Source of the DNA: Tessaracoccus sp. OH4464_COT-324
Lineage (GTDB): Bacteria; Actinomycetota; Actinomycetes; Propionibacteriales; Propionibacteriaceae
DNA: 64,000 bases
NCBI RefSeq assembly: GCF_003932855.1
Contig: NZ_RQYZ01000002.1
Location: 152,795 to 216,794, forward strand
Reading direction: 5' to 3'
The position numbers were made by a program, and so were the translations under genes. The notes under the pieces were generated by a model. It was given only the letters and a program-made list of their open reading frames with translations. It made no database searches and was not told the origin of the DNA. Of the stretch, positions 46,779 to 55,677 are shown piece after piece (position 1 is the stretch's first letter; each line of letters begins with the position of its first letter).

Positions 46779-48928
46779 CTGAAACCCGCCCAGGCACCTG
46801 GGCCTCACCGATACTCGCCGTCGGAACGGCCGTCGGGCTCCTCCCGCTGGCTGACTTCTTCTCCGGCCGTTTCGGCTTGTCTTTGTTCCTCCCTTCCCTG
46901 GGCCTGGCCTTGGCCGCAGTTTTTCTCTCTTTCTTCCGGCTATTCAGAAACAGATGGATATTCCTCCTCGAAACGCTGGCCGCACTTGGCATCGTGGTTT
47001 TTCTCGGGGCGACGCAGTTGCCTGGCGACGACTACCTTTCGGCTTGGCTCACGGGCGTCCAGAGTGGACTGGATCAGATATCGAGGAACACCACCCCGAT
47101 CACCGTCACCCCAGCCGTCGGCTTCCTCGCCCTGGTGGGTTCGCTGGTGCTCTACCTATTCGCGGAGTTCCTCTCCCGGGTTCTGGGACAAACTGTCTGG
47201 TCCTTTGCTCCGCTGTTGCTGGGTGCCGTCGTCGCTTCCCTGGTGAACGAAGAATCCCTCTGGCTGAGTGCCTACGGCTTGCCGTTGGCCGCGTACGTCG
47301 TCGCCCTGTACTGTTCGTCCGGCTTACCCTCCTTCCCCAGCGGATTGAGGAACAGGAATGATATCCGGTCGATGCTCGGAGCCCTGGGTGCGCTGCTCAT
47401 CTTGCTGGCCACGTTGCTTCCGGCGACCCTTTTCGCAAAGGTGCTCCCCGTCAACGATCACCCCCCCTTCCAGGGCGACTCCCCCAGCTCGATCCAGCTC
47501 GGCGACCCGACGATCAACCTCACCGAGAATCTGAAGCGCCCGCAAGAGCAGCGGGTGCTCACGTACAGCAGCTCGACCGGGGAACCCATATACCTGCGGA
47601 CGGTGGCCCTACCTGACCTGACCAACGACGGCGCTCGCCTCATACCGATGCAGCTGCGTAACTTTGGTCTGGCCGGCGCCTATGACTTCCCCGGGGAGGA
47701 GGTGGAGGTCAACGTTCAGATGGACTTCGATTCGGATTATTTGCCTGTCCCCTTCGCCGTGGATTCCTTCTCCGCCGAGGGCAAATGGAGTTTCGACCCG
47801 ATCACCCTCTCCGTCATCGCCTCCGGCGTTGAGGGCAGCAAGCAGGGGCGGAACCTCAACTACACCGCCCACAGCCACGTGCCCAGGGTTTCCCCGGAGC
47901 AATTGCGCACAGCAGTCGCCGGCACCGATGTGGAACAGATCACCACGGTGGCGCCGCAGATGAGCCCGGAAGTGAAGGCACTAGCTAGCTCCGTCGTTGA
48001 GGGCGCCGTGTCCGATGGTGACAAGGCCCTGAGAATCGAGTCCTTCCTCCGCGAAGATGGCTTCCGGTATACGTTCGACGCCCCCGACTCCACCTCGCTG
48101 GACGCTATCTCGTCCTTCCTGCTCGAAGACCGGGCCGGATACTGCATCCACTTCTCCTCGGCGATGGTGGCTATGGCCCGCTTGGAAGGCATTCCTGCGC
48201 GCATGGCGGTGGGATTCAACGGGGGAACCAGGAAACCGGACGGTAGCTTCCTCGTCACTACCCACAACATGCACGCCTGGCCGGAGCTCTACTTCGACGG
48301 CCTAGGCTGGGTACCATTCGAGCCCACCCCAGGCGACGGCGGCTTCGCTCCACCCGCCAGCAATCCCTCCGACGCCCCGAACACGACGGACCCGGTGCCC
48401 ACTCCGTCGTCGCCTGCCTCGCCCAGCCCCTCCGCGCAGCCCAGCACGGCACCGGCTTCCCCGGCACCCGCCAGCCAACCCACTACGGCTAAGACGGAGC
48501 AGGCTGCGTGGCTCGGCATACTGCTGTGGCTCCTGCTCGGGCTGGCGGTCACCACAGTGCTGTCCGCGTTGCCCAGCGCCGTGCGCACCGGACAACGACG
48601 GTGGCGGCTCCGCCCCGCCCAACCTCCGTCCGAGGCCGCGCGAAACGCCTGGCAGGAGGTGGTCGCAACGCTCGCCGACATCGGGATCTCCCTGCCTGCC
48701 GGATCCCCCGGGCCAGCCGCGCGCGAACTGGGCGAGCACCTGCCCGGCTACGACACCCTCATGGCGATTGCTGACATCGTGGAACGCTCCTTCTTCGCCC
48801 GCGACAGCGTCGATACCGAGCGCCTCCCTCAGCTCGTGCGACTCTTCCGATCCGAGGTTTTGCACGACGCCCCCGCACGGTACCTCTGGCTGCCTCGATC
48901 GCTTTGGCGCAGTAGGAGCAGCAGTTGA
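46775..48928 (+). CDS. TgpA-like membrane transglutaminase-domain protein
   Basis: A 717-residue protein: five to six N-terminal membrane helices, an external DUF3488-type region, then a transglutaminase core with catalytic Cys in DRAGYCIHFSSAMVAMARLEG, His in THNMHAWPELYF and Asp near WVPFEPTPGD. A Pro/Ser/Ala linker, one more membrane helix and a cytoplasmic DUF4129-like tail follow. The ATG at 46775 overlaps the DUF58 stop (ATGA); ATG 46769 is also possible. MoxR, DUF58 and TgpA form a conserved envelope-associated trio. Confidence 0.9.
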   Translation: MTETRPGTWASPILAVGTAVGLLPLADFFSGRFGLSLFLPSLGLALAAVFLSFFRLFRNRWIFLLETLAALGIVVFLGATQLPGDDYLSAWLTGVQSGLDQISRNTTPITVTPAVGFLALVGSLVLYLFAEFLSRVLGQTVWSFAPLLLGAVVASLVNEESLWLSAYGLPLAAYVVALYCSSGLPSFPSGLRNRNDIRSMLGALGALLILLATLLPATLFAKVLPVNDHPPFQGDSPSSIQLGDPTINLTENLKRPQEQRVLTYSSSTGEPIYLRTVALPDLTNDGARLIPMQLRNFGLAGAYDFPGEEVEVNVQMDFDSDYLPVPFAVDSFSAEGKWSFDPITLSVIASGVEGSKQGRNLNYTAHSHVPRVSPEQLRTAVAGTDVEQITTVAPQMSPEVKALASSVVEGAVSDGDKALRIESFLREDGFRYTFDAPDSTSLDAISSFLLEDRAGYCIHFSSAMVAMARLEGIPARMAVGFNGGTRKPDGSFLVTTHNMHAWPELYFDGLGWVPFEPTPGDGGFAPPASNPSDAPNTTDPVPTPSSPASPSPSAQPSTAPASPAPASQPTTAKTEQAAWLGILLWLLLGLAVTTVLSALPSAVRTGQRRWRLRPAQPPSEAARNAWQEVVATLADIGISLPAGSPGPAARELGEHLPGYDTLMAIADIVERSFFARDSVDTERLPQLVRLFRSEVLHDAPARYLWLPRSLWRSRSSS

Positions 48929-48975
48929 CGGACCCGACTAGAATCCTAAGCAGACCCCCAACTCTAGGAGACCCC

Positions 48976-49353
48976 ATGGCGCTATCTGAAGAGGAGCGGA
49001 AGCTTCTGGAGCAGCTTGAGGCCTCGCTCAAGGCGGAAGACCCGAAATTCGCGGAAACGTTGAGCGGGCGCGGCCAGGTGCGAATCCATCGGCGTCGGGC
49101 AGCCTTCGCCGGCGTCGGATTCCTGGTCGGCCTGGTGGCGCTGTTGTTCGGTTTCCAACTTTTCTGGGGAATCAGCGTCTTGGGGTTTGGCATCATGCTT
49201 GCGGCGTGCATCGTCGGCATCGGTTCCTGGCAGCGAGTGACAGACGGCGGGGAGCAGCGCCCAAAGAAGCAGCCCTCCCCCAGCGGCTCGGGCAGCAAGG
49301 AGTTCATGGACAGGTTGGAGGAACGCTGGCGCAAACGCCAGGGGGACTTCTAG
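48976..49353 (+). CDS. DUF3040 small membrane protein
   Basis: A 125-residue protein beginning MALSEEERKLLEQLEASLKAED with AGGAGACCCC upstream of the ATG. Two membrane helices (about 45-85) are followed by a charged Pro/Ser tail. DUF3040 proteins are actinomycete-specific, usually encoded near mraZ, and their function is not known. It ends the moxR operon, 47 bases after the transglutaminase gene. Confidence 0.88.
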   Translation: MALSEEERKLLEQLEASLKAEDPKFAETLSGRGQVRIHRRRAAFAGVGFLVGLVALLFGFQLFWGISVLGFGIMLAACIVGIGSWQRVTDGGEQRPKKQPSPSGSGSKEFMDRLEERWRKRQGDF

Positions 49354-49653
49354 GCCCTGTTCGAAAGTTATTCCGGGCTGCGCAGGGTCGGATAAGAGAT
49401 CCTTCACCGTCTTGGCCCACACTTCCGGCGCGGGGTGCGGCCGCCGGGCCGCCGCCTCCTCGCCTGCTCCGCCGCCCGGAGCAGGCCCGCCGCTTGCTTG
49501 GCCGACGCGCGGGCCGAGTCTGCGCCGGGCCTAAGAAGCCCAATACCTACCGGAGTCGAGCCCCACCCCAGTAGAGCCCCTGCTCAGTAAACGCAACTGC
49601 AAAGGCCCTCCCTGATCAACCGGCAAGCCCCCAGGTGTTCTAGACTGCTCGCC
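49354..49653. other. Gene-poor gap of about 300 bases with a strong hairpin
   Basis: No reading frame here resembles a protein I recognise. GCCTGCTCCG (49462-49471) pairs perfectly with CGGAGCAGGC (49477-49486) over a 5-base loop, but no T-tract follows, so it is only a possible terminator for the moxR operon. The stretch could hold a decayed gene; nothing in it supports a specific call. Confidence 0.5.
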
Positions 49654-50757
49654 ATGATCGTCGTCGCGGGCCGCACCCTGGCCGGCATGGCCGCCGCAGC
49701 CCGGCTGGCCCGGCTCGGTCATGCGGTCGGGCTCTCCGGCGCGGAGCAGGGCCAGGAACTGCTGAACCACTTCGAGTTGCCAGCTGCTTGGCGCGACCTG
49801 TTTAAGAAGTCCGGCCAGCCGCTCGTCGGGGCCCTGAACTCCCGCCACCTCAGCCTGGAGCCCGCGCCACCTACCACCTATCTGCTCCCGGACGGGCTGC
49901 GTCTGACGCTACCCGACGACCGCGCAGGCCAGTTCTACGCCATCCGGGACGCACTGGGTGGCGCGCCGGCCGAAGCCTGGCGCGACCTCCTCGACGACCT
50001 GGACGACGTCTGGAGCGCATTGCGTCGCTTTGGGCTCGAATCTCCAAGGCGTCCGGCGACCGGTGCCGAGTTGCGGGCGCTGTGGCTGGATCGTACCTTG
50101 CCCGATGTCGCCGACCGCGCAGGCAGACTGGCTCCGATCATCCTCGCAGAAGGCCCACTAGCCGGCACTGACTCGCCCACTGTTCCCGGCCTGCTCGCGG
50201 TGCGGCAGGTTATCGTGCGCACCTTCGGCCGCCACCGACTGGTCCACTCTGGAACAACCGCCGAGGCCAACTCCCTGGTTGAGTTGCTGCGCAACCGATT
50301 GGAACTCCGTGGGGTCTGTTCCTCCGATGATCCACCCACACTGGACGCCCGGCCCCGCCTCCCCCGCCGGCTGTGGCGCCGCCCCCGCGCCGCGCTGGTG
50401 CCCGAAGTCACCGAAGGCGACCCGGGCCCGGCCGCCGAGATCGTCGACCTCACCGGCCCGCTGCCTCTGCGCACCATCCGCGGCGAACACCGCACCCAAG
50501 TGGTGGACTACAGCGCTGCGCGCCCCGACCTCAGCGCTGGCATCGCCCCCGACGACGTCCAACGCTGGTTGGCACGCCAAATCCCCGGCGCGTGCCTCGC
50601 ATCCGCTAGTTGCCTGGCCGGCGGGGAACCCTGGGCTCAGCTGCTGAGCGCCGCGCTGGCGGTCTACGAACTGCACGAGCAGTTGACCGGGCAGGACTGC
50701 CGGCCGACGAACCGCTCCTTCCAGCTGCCCAGGCTGGCGCGCGCCGACCAGGGCTAG
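49654..50757 (+). CDS. Rossmann-like (FAD/NAD-binding fold) protein of unknown function
   Basis: A 367-residue protein. The N terminus MIVVAGRTLAGMAAAARLARLG has the strand-turn-helix shape of an amine-oxidase/phytoene-desaturase type FAD site, but GxGxxG is degraded to GRTLAG. The end (ALAVYELHEQL) resembles the last helix of such flavoproteins. The central substrate region is short for the family. It may be a divergent flavoprotein or one that lost its cofactor. It stands alone, not in an operon with either neighbour. Low confidence in any function. Confidence 0.55.
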   Translation: MIVVAGRTLAGMAAAARLARLGHAVGLSGAEQGQELLNHFELPAAWRDLFKKSGQPLVGALNSRHLSLEPAPPTTYLLPDGLRLTLPDDRAGQFYAIRDALGGAPAEAWRDLLDDLDDVWSALRRFGLESPRRPATGAELRALWLDRTLPDVADRAGRLAPIILAEGPLAGTDSPTVPGLLAVRQVIVRTFGRHRLVHSGTTAEANSLVELLRNRLELRGVCSSDDPPTLDARPRLPRRLWRRPRAALVPEVTEGDPGPAAEIVDLTGPLPLRTIRGEHRTQVVDYSAARPDLSAGIAPDDVQRWLARQIPGACLASASCLAGGEPWAQLLSAALAVYELHEQLTGQDCRPTNRSFQLPRLARADQG

Positions 50758-50910
50758 AGTCTGCTACGAAAGCGCTGTCGGAGCGAGGATGCTCTGAGCA
50801 GGACGAGATGGGCGCTCGGCCTCTGCCTCCTACTGGGTATCAAGATGCTGAGAGTTTGGGAGTCGCCCGATCCGGTGCGCCGCAGCCCGGCATGCTCTTT
50901 GCAACAGGCG

Positions 50911-51720
50911 CTAGACCGCGCTGCGATCCTCGCGAGTCACCGCCCACCAGACGAGCAGCCCGACGACAAGCGCCAGCAGAACCAGTGCCACGACGTCAGG
51001 CACTCCTCCGACGAGGCTGCGCAGCCAGCCCTCCAGCTCCAACTGCTGAGTGGCGTCGAGCAGCCCGCCAAGGGAACCCGTGGCGTCGGAGAACAGGAAA
51101 AGCCCGCCCAGCGCGACGAACAGCGCACCTGCCACGATGGACCACACCGACGTCGTGATCGGTCCCAGTTGCAGCGGTTTGGGCCGTAGCCGCTCCCCGA
51201 TGCGTCCCGCGTCCCACACCAGGGCCAGCAGCGCCAGCGGCAGAGTCATGCCCGCGCCGAAAAGCGCAAAAAGCAGCGCCCCGTAGAGGCTGGATCCGCT
51301 GGCCGCGACGAAGGTGAAAAGAGCACCCAACAGCGGGCCGGTGCAGGCCCCGGCAAGACCGTAGACTGCGCCGAGGGCAAACACCGCCACCGGGCTGGAA
51401 CCACCTTTCGCGCTCAGCCCGGGCACCGGCAGCGAGAAGCCGCAGGCGGTGGCCACGCCGAGCACGATCAGCACGATGCCGCCCGCCAGGGCCAAGGTCT
51501 CCCGGTGGGCACCGAGCAGCGCACCAACCGTCCCCGCCGCCAACCCCAGCGGGACGAGCGTGGCCAGCAAACCCAGGTAGAAGATGCCAACCCGGCCTAG
51601 GAGGGTTGCCGTGCGCTGACCAAACGCGAGCGCGAAGAAGCTCGGCAGCAGCATCGCCGCGCACGGACTGAACAGCGCGACGGCACCCCCCAGGAAAGCC
51701 AACGCGTAGCCGACGCTCAC
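50911..51720 (-). CDS. CcdA-type thiol:disulfide interchange membrane protein
   Basis: A 269-residue protein with six to seven predicted membrane segments. FLGGAVALFSPCAAMLLPSFF carries the conserved Pro-Cys of the CcdA/DsbD transmembrane domain and a second Cys lies in LAGACTGPLLGAL. It moves reducing equivalents across the membrane. Its GTG overlaps the stop of the DsbA-like gene (GTGA), so electrons probably go to that partner. No cytochrome c maturation genes are nearby. Confidence 0.88.
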   Translation of the reverse strand: MSVGYALAFLGGAVALFSPCAAMLLPSFFALAFGQRTATLLGRVGIFYLGLLATLVPLGLAAGTVGALLGAHRETLALAGGIVLIVLGVATACGFSLPVPGLSAKGGSSPVAVFALGAVYGLAGACTGPLLGALFTFVAASGSSLYGALLFALFGAGMTLPLALLALVWDAGRIGERLRPKPLQLGPITTSVWSIVAGALFVALGGLFLFSDATGSLGGLLDATQQLELEGWLRSLVGGVPDVVALVLLALVVGLLVWWAVTREDRSAV

Positions 51721-52502
51721 CTGCCCGCCTTGGCCAGCTCTTCTTGGATCACCTGCACGAAAACTTCTGCGGGTTGAGCGCCGGAGATGTACTGGCCACC
51801 AACGACGAAGGCCGGGACGCTCTGGATACCGATCTGCTGCGCTTCCACTGTCTCGGCTTGCACCGCGGCCTTGAGCTCCTCACCGTCTATGTCTGCCGCG
51901 AAGAGATCCAAGTCGGCAACCCCAACCTGCTGCGCCACCTGAAGCGCAAGATCGCGACTGACCGGTGGGTGTCCGCTGTTGGGCAGCGCGATGAACAACG
52001 TCTCCATGAACTCGAACTGCTTGCCCTGTCGCCCGGCAGCACGCGCTGCTGCGGCTGCGAACACTGAGTCATCGCCGAAGACCGCGAAGTCGCGGAATTC
52101 GAACCGTACCTGGCCGGAGTCGATGAAGCTGCGCAGCTTCGGCAAGGTTTGCTCGCTGAATGCGGAGCAGAACGGGCAGCGGAAGTCAGCCCACTCCGTG
52201 ATGACCACGGGGGCGTCAACAGCACCCAAGGCGGCCGGATCGTCGGCCTTGCGTCTGGGCAGCGCCAATAGTGCCCGTTCCTGGTCGCTTCGCTCCGTGG
52301 GTTGCTGCTTCGCCGACGGCGCGACAGACGTTGTGCCCGCGGCCGACTTCTCGCCGCCGGCCTGCTGCGCGGAGGCCGATTTGGGGGGCGCGGACTCCGC
52401 GGCTGACTGGCCCTGCTGGCCCAGCATCGCGATACTGCCCAGCACCAGCACAGCGAGTACCGCGCCCAGGATGATCTGCATCGGCTGAATCTTGTTCTTC
52501 AC
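51717..52502 (-). CDS. DsbA-like membrane-anchored thiol-disulfide oxidoreductase
   Basis: A 261-residue protein anchored by one N-terminal membrane helix (about 9-28), a Ser/Ala/Gln-rich linker, then a thioredoxin-fold domain with active site CPFC (DFRCPFCSAF), an alpha-helical insertion, and cis-Pro loop GIQSVPAFVVGG. This is the DsbA/Thioredoxin_4 type common in actinomycetes, forming or isomerising disulfides outside the membrane. It starts at GTG 52502 and is coupled to the CcdA gene. Confidence 0.9.
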   Translation of the reverse strand: MKNKIQPMQIILGAVLAVLVLGSIAMLGQQGQSAAESAPPKSASAQQAGGEKSAAGTTSVAPSAKQQPTERSDQERALLALPRRKADDPAALGAVDAPVVITEWADFRCPFCSAFSEQTLPKLRSFIDSGQVRFEFRDFAVFGDDSVFAAAAARAAGRQGKQFEFMETLFIALPNSGHPPVSRDLALQVAQQVGVADLDLFAADIDGEELKAAVQAETVEAQQIGIQSVPAFVVGGQYISGAQPAEVFVQVIQEELAKAGR

Positions 52503-52540
52503 CTACAACGCCTCATGACTCGACTCCAGTTTCGGTGGGC

Positions 52541-52546
52541 TAGAAT
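52541..52546 (+). promoter_or_regulatory. Candidate -10 element of helR
   Basis: TAGAAT matches the TANNNT consensus and lies 34-39 bases before the preferred start codon. No good -35 hexamer is visible at normal spacing, so this is a weak prediction. Confidence 0.35.
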
Positions 52547-52579
52547 ATCCTGCCACGCCCAAAAGCAGTGAGGATTCCA

Positions 52580-54760
52580 TTGACTACTTCGCGCGAAGCG
52601 CTCGAACAAGAGATCGCGATCGAACAAGCCCATGTCGATAAAGTCTATGCAAACCTCGACGTGGCCACCTCCAGCGCCAAGGAGCTGGCCCGCCAGGGCC
52701 GGGAGATCTTCGTCACCGACCGCGCTGATTTCCTGAGGGAAGAGAACGGAACCGCGCTGTTCGAGCGTGACGCGTTCGCGTTCCAAGCTGCGCGCCGGCT
52801 CGCGGTGCTGGACGCGGAGCACGAGGGATTGGTATTCGGCAGGATCGATCTGACCGACGACGAGGTGCGCTACATCGGGCGCATCGGCGTGCGCGACGAC
52901 GAGTACGAGCCCCTGGTGATCGACTGGCGCGCCCCCGCCGCAGAGCCGTTCTACCGCGCCACCCAAATTTCTCCCATGAACGTGATCCGTCGTCGCGTGC
53001 TGCGCTGCCGAGACGAACGAGTGCTCGGCATCGAAGACGACCTGCTAGATCCGAACGCTGAACGTCAGCTGCCCATCTTTGGCGAAGGCGCGCTGATGGC
53101 TGCGGTGACTCGCGCACGCGGACGCCAGATGCGTGACATCGTGTCCACTATCCAGGCCGAGCAGGATGAGGCGATTCGCGCGCCCTACCGCGGCGTCACC
53201 GTGATCGCGGGCGGCCCAGGCACCGGGAAGACTGTCGTAGCCCTGCACCGCGCCGCCTACCTGCTCTACACCAACCGTGCGCGGCTTGAGCGCGGCGGGG
53301 TGCTCGTCGTCGGACCCAGCAATGTGTTCATGAACTACATTGAACGGGTGCTGCCCAGCCTCGGCGAGGACTCGGTGACGCTCAAGTCGATCGGCTCGGT
53401 GGCCACGGATGTGCTGGGCATGACCAGTGAACGCCTCGACGACTCACTGGCCGCCACGTGCAAGGGCTCCTGGCTGATGGCGAAGGTGCTGCGCCGGCTG
53501 GTTCGGCTGCCGCTGGGCGAGCTGCCCCGGTTGCGTGTATCGGTCAAGGGAGAGATCCTGAGCCTAAGCAGGGAGGAGCTCAGCGCCATCCGCGACGCGG
53601 TGCTCGCCGCCCAGCGCTTCAATCTCGCCCGCCGGCAGGCCACCAACATGGTTGTGGAGGCGCTCGTCGCGAAACTGCCCGAGGACGTCGAAGTCGACGA
53701 CGCGAACGTGCCGGAGCTGATCCGCGAACAGCGTCAGCTGAGCGACTTCATGGACGCCTGGTGGCCGACCTTGAGCGCGCACACCGTGCTGGCCCGACTC
53801 GCCGACCCAGCCGTCGTGCGGGAGGTGGCGCCCGAACTGAGCGACGACGAGCGTATGGCCTTGGCAAAGTCCTACGCCTGGCTAACCGACCTTGAAGTGG
53901 AGGAATTGCCCCGCGGCTGGTCGGTGGCGGATGTCGCGCTGCTCGACGAGTTGGTGGGTCTGCTCGGGCCGGAGCCGGAGGAGATCGACGACCCGCTCGC
54001 CTATCTGGAGGCCGCAGGCGTCGAAGAGCTGGTTGGTCTGGGCGACCGGTTCGCCCGCACTAAGATGGCGGATCCGGACGACGAGCCGCAGCGCACCTTC
54101 GCCCATCTGCTGATCGATGAGGCCCAGGACATCACGCCGATGCAGTGGCGGATGCTGCGCCGCCGGGGGCCGCAGGCTTCGTGGACCATCGTCGGCGACC
54201 CGGCACAATCCTCGTTCCCCAAGCCGGAGGAGACCGAGCGAGCGTTGAAGGAGATCATCGGCAGGGGCGCGCATCGCCGCTTCGTGCTGAGCACCAACTA
54301 CCGCTCCCCCTCCGAGGTGTTTGACCTAGCGGCCAAGGTGATCGTCCGAGTGCACCCCGACGCGCTCCTGCCCAAGGCAGTGCGTTCGACGGGGGTTGAA
54401 CCGCGCCTGATCCAGGTGAGCGCCGACGGGTTGCAAATCAAGCTCCGCGACGAGGTGATCGCCATGGCCGGTCAGGTCACCGGCACGATCGGAATCATCG
54501 TCGCACCCTCCCGGCTCGCCGACATGACCCGATTCGTGTTGTCAGATCCTCGGCTGTCCGCATTCGAAAGCCGGCTCGTCGTCGTCACCGCGCTGCAGGC
54601 CAAGGGTCTGGAGTACGACGGGGTGGCCGTCGTGGGCCCGGATGAGATCGTAGCCGAGGCCCCGGGTGCCGAGCGGGTGCTGTACGTGGCGCTCACCCGC
54701 GCGACTCAGCGGATGGTGGCCATCGACATCGACTCCGCCCGCTGGCGTCAGTTCCTCTGA
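52580..54760 (+). CDS. helR: HelD/HelR-type RNA polymerase-associated helicase-like ATPase
   Basis: A 726-residue superfamily 1 protein. An N-terminal coiled-coil arm (SREALEQEIAIEQAHVDKVY) inserts into RNA polymerase in this family. Walker A AGGPGTGKTVVALHRAAYLL, Walker B LLIDEAQDITPMQW, GDPAQSSFP, and C-terminal YVALTRATQRMV motifs are intact. HelD frees stalled polymerase from DNA; actinomycete HelR also displaces rifamycins. The TTG at 52580 has AGGA upstream; GTG 52568 is in frame but has no ribosome-binding site. It ends convergent with metF, overlapping it by 13 bases. Confidence 0.88.
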   Translation: MTTSREALEQEIAIEQAHVDKVYANLDVATSSAKELARQGREIFVTDRADFLREENGTALFERDAFAFQAARRLAVLDAEHEGLVFGRIDLTDDEVRYIGRIGVRDDEYEPLVIDWRAPAAEPFYRATQISPMNVIRRRVLRCRDERVLGIEDDLLDPNAERQLPIFGEGALMAAVTRARGRQMRDIVSTIQAEQDEAIRAPYRGVTVIAGGPGTGKTVVALHRAAYLLYTNRARLERGGVLVVGPSNVFMNYIERVLPSLGEDSVTLKSIGSVATDVLGMTSERLDDSLAATCKGSWLMAKVLRRLVRLPLGELPRLRVSVKGEILSLSREELSAIRDAVLAAQRFNLARRQATNMVVEALVAKLPEDVEVDDANVPELIREQRQLSDFMDAWWPTLSAHTVLARLADPAVVREVAPELSDDERMALAKSYAWLTDLEVEELPRGWSVADVALLDELVGLLGPEPEEIDDPLAYLEAAGVEELVGLGDRFARTKMADPDDEPQRTFAHLLIDEAQDITPMQWRMLRRRGPQASWTIVGDPAQSSFPKPEETERALKEIIGRGAHRRFVLSTNYRSPSEVFDLAAKVIVRVHPDALLPKAVRSTGVEPRLIQVSADGLQIKLRDEVIAMAGQVTGTIGIIVAPSRLADMTRFVLSDPRLSAFESRLVVVTALQAKGLEYDGVAVVGPDEIVAEAPGAERVLYVALTRATQRMVAIDIDSARWRQFL

Positions 54761-55629
54761 CCGCGCACCGCCGCCAGCACCTCGCGGGTCGCCTTGGCGC
54801 GATTCTGGGTGAAGAACTGCAGCCCGGGCGCACCGCCGTCGAGCAGGATCCGGCACATGTCTTTCGCATGGCTGATGCCAATCGAGCGCACGTCCGCCGG
54901 GTCGGCCGCACGCAGGCCTGCCACGAAGTCCGCAGGCAACGGGGCTCCGGAGAGCGCCTCGAAACGTTCGATCTGCCGGATGGCGGTGAGCGGCATGAGC
55001 CCGGCGATGATGGGAATGCCACAGCCCAGCGACTGCATCCGGTTGACGAGGGCGAAGTAGTCCGCCGTGTCGAAGAACAGCTGGGTGATGGCGTAGTCCG
55101 CTCCTGCTGCGACCTTGTCAAGCAGGATCCGAGCATCCAGGTCTGCGTCGTTGGTCTCGGGGTGCGGGCTGACGAAGGCAGCCACTCCGACGCAGAAGTC
55201 GCCCTCGCTCTTCACGAATTCGACGAGTTCGGTTGCGTTGCGCAACCCGTCCGGGTGCGGCCTCCATCGGCCCCCGCCGGGCATGTCGCCGCGCACGGCC
55301 AGGATGTTGCGCACCCCTACCTCCCGGTAGAGCGCCAGCGCGTTCGCCACGTCGGATTTCGACTGGTCGACGCAGGTCAGGTGGCCGACCGTCATCGGGT
55401 TGCCTATCCGTGCGATCTCCCGGGTGGCCTCCATCGTACGGTCACGCCTGGAACCGTTGGCGCCGTAGGTGATGGAGACGAAGTCGGGAGCCAGCGGAGC
55501 GAGCGCCGCGACGGTATTCAGCAGCCTCGGAACCTCCTCCGCCGTTCGCGGCGGGAAAAACTCGAAGGAGAAAAGAGGTTTGCCTTGGCTGAGCAGCTCA
55601 GCAACGGTTAGCCCTGCGGGAGAAAGCAT
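54748..55629 (-). CDS. metF: Methylenetetrahydrofolate reductase
   Basis: A 293-residue TIM-barrel flavoenzyme: LFSFEFFPPRTAEE with the catalytic Glu, VSITYGANGSRRDRT, GHLTCVD, LAVRGDMPGGG and ITQLFFDTADYFALV. It reduces 5,10-methylene-THF to 5-methyl-THF for methionine synthesis. The ATG at 55629 is the family start; the frame is open further upstream but enters the divergent gene. TATCCT lies seven bases before the ATG and no ribosome-binding site is seen, so the mRNA is probably leaderless. Confidence 0.95.
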   Translation of the reverse strand: MLSPAGLTVAELLSQGKPLFSFEFFPPRTAEEVPRLLNTVAALAPLAPDFVSITYGANGSRRDRTMEATREIARIGNPMTVGHLTCVDQSKSDVANALALYREVGVRNILAVRGDMPGGGRWRPHPDGLRNATELVEFVKSEGDFCVGVAAFVSPHPETNDADLDARILLDKVAAGADYAITQLFFDTADYFALVNRMQSLGCGIPIIAGLMPLTAIRQIERFEALSGAPLPADFVAGLRAADPADVRSIGISHAKDMCRILLDGGAPGLQFFTQNRAKATREVLAAVRGQRN

Positions 55630-55636
55630 GAGGGCT

Positions 55637-55671
55637 AGGATAGACGCGAAGGCGGATCTGGTGGCTAGTCT
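55637..55671. promoter_or_regulatory. Divergent -10 elements for metF and the polyprenyl synthase gene
   Basis: On the minus strand TATCCT (55642-55637) ends seven bases before the metF ATG. On the plus strand TAGTCT (55666-55671) ends six bases before the ATG at 55678. Both fit TANNNT and would give transcripts starting at or next to the start codon. No clear -35 hexamers are seen. Confidence 0.5.
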
Positions 55672-55677
55672 TGATCC

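Noticed and set aside
49354..49653. Possible decayed gene on the minus strand after the DUF3040 gene
   Set aside because: Short stretches look protein-like but frames shift and no conserved motif can be named.
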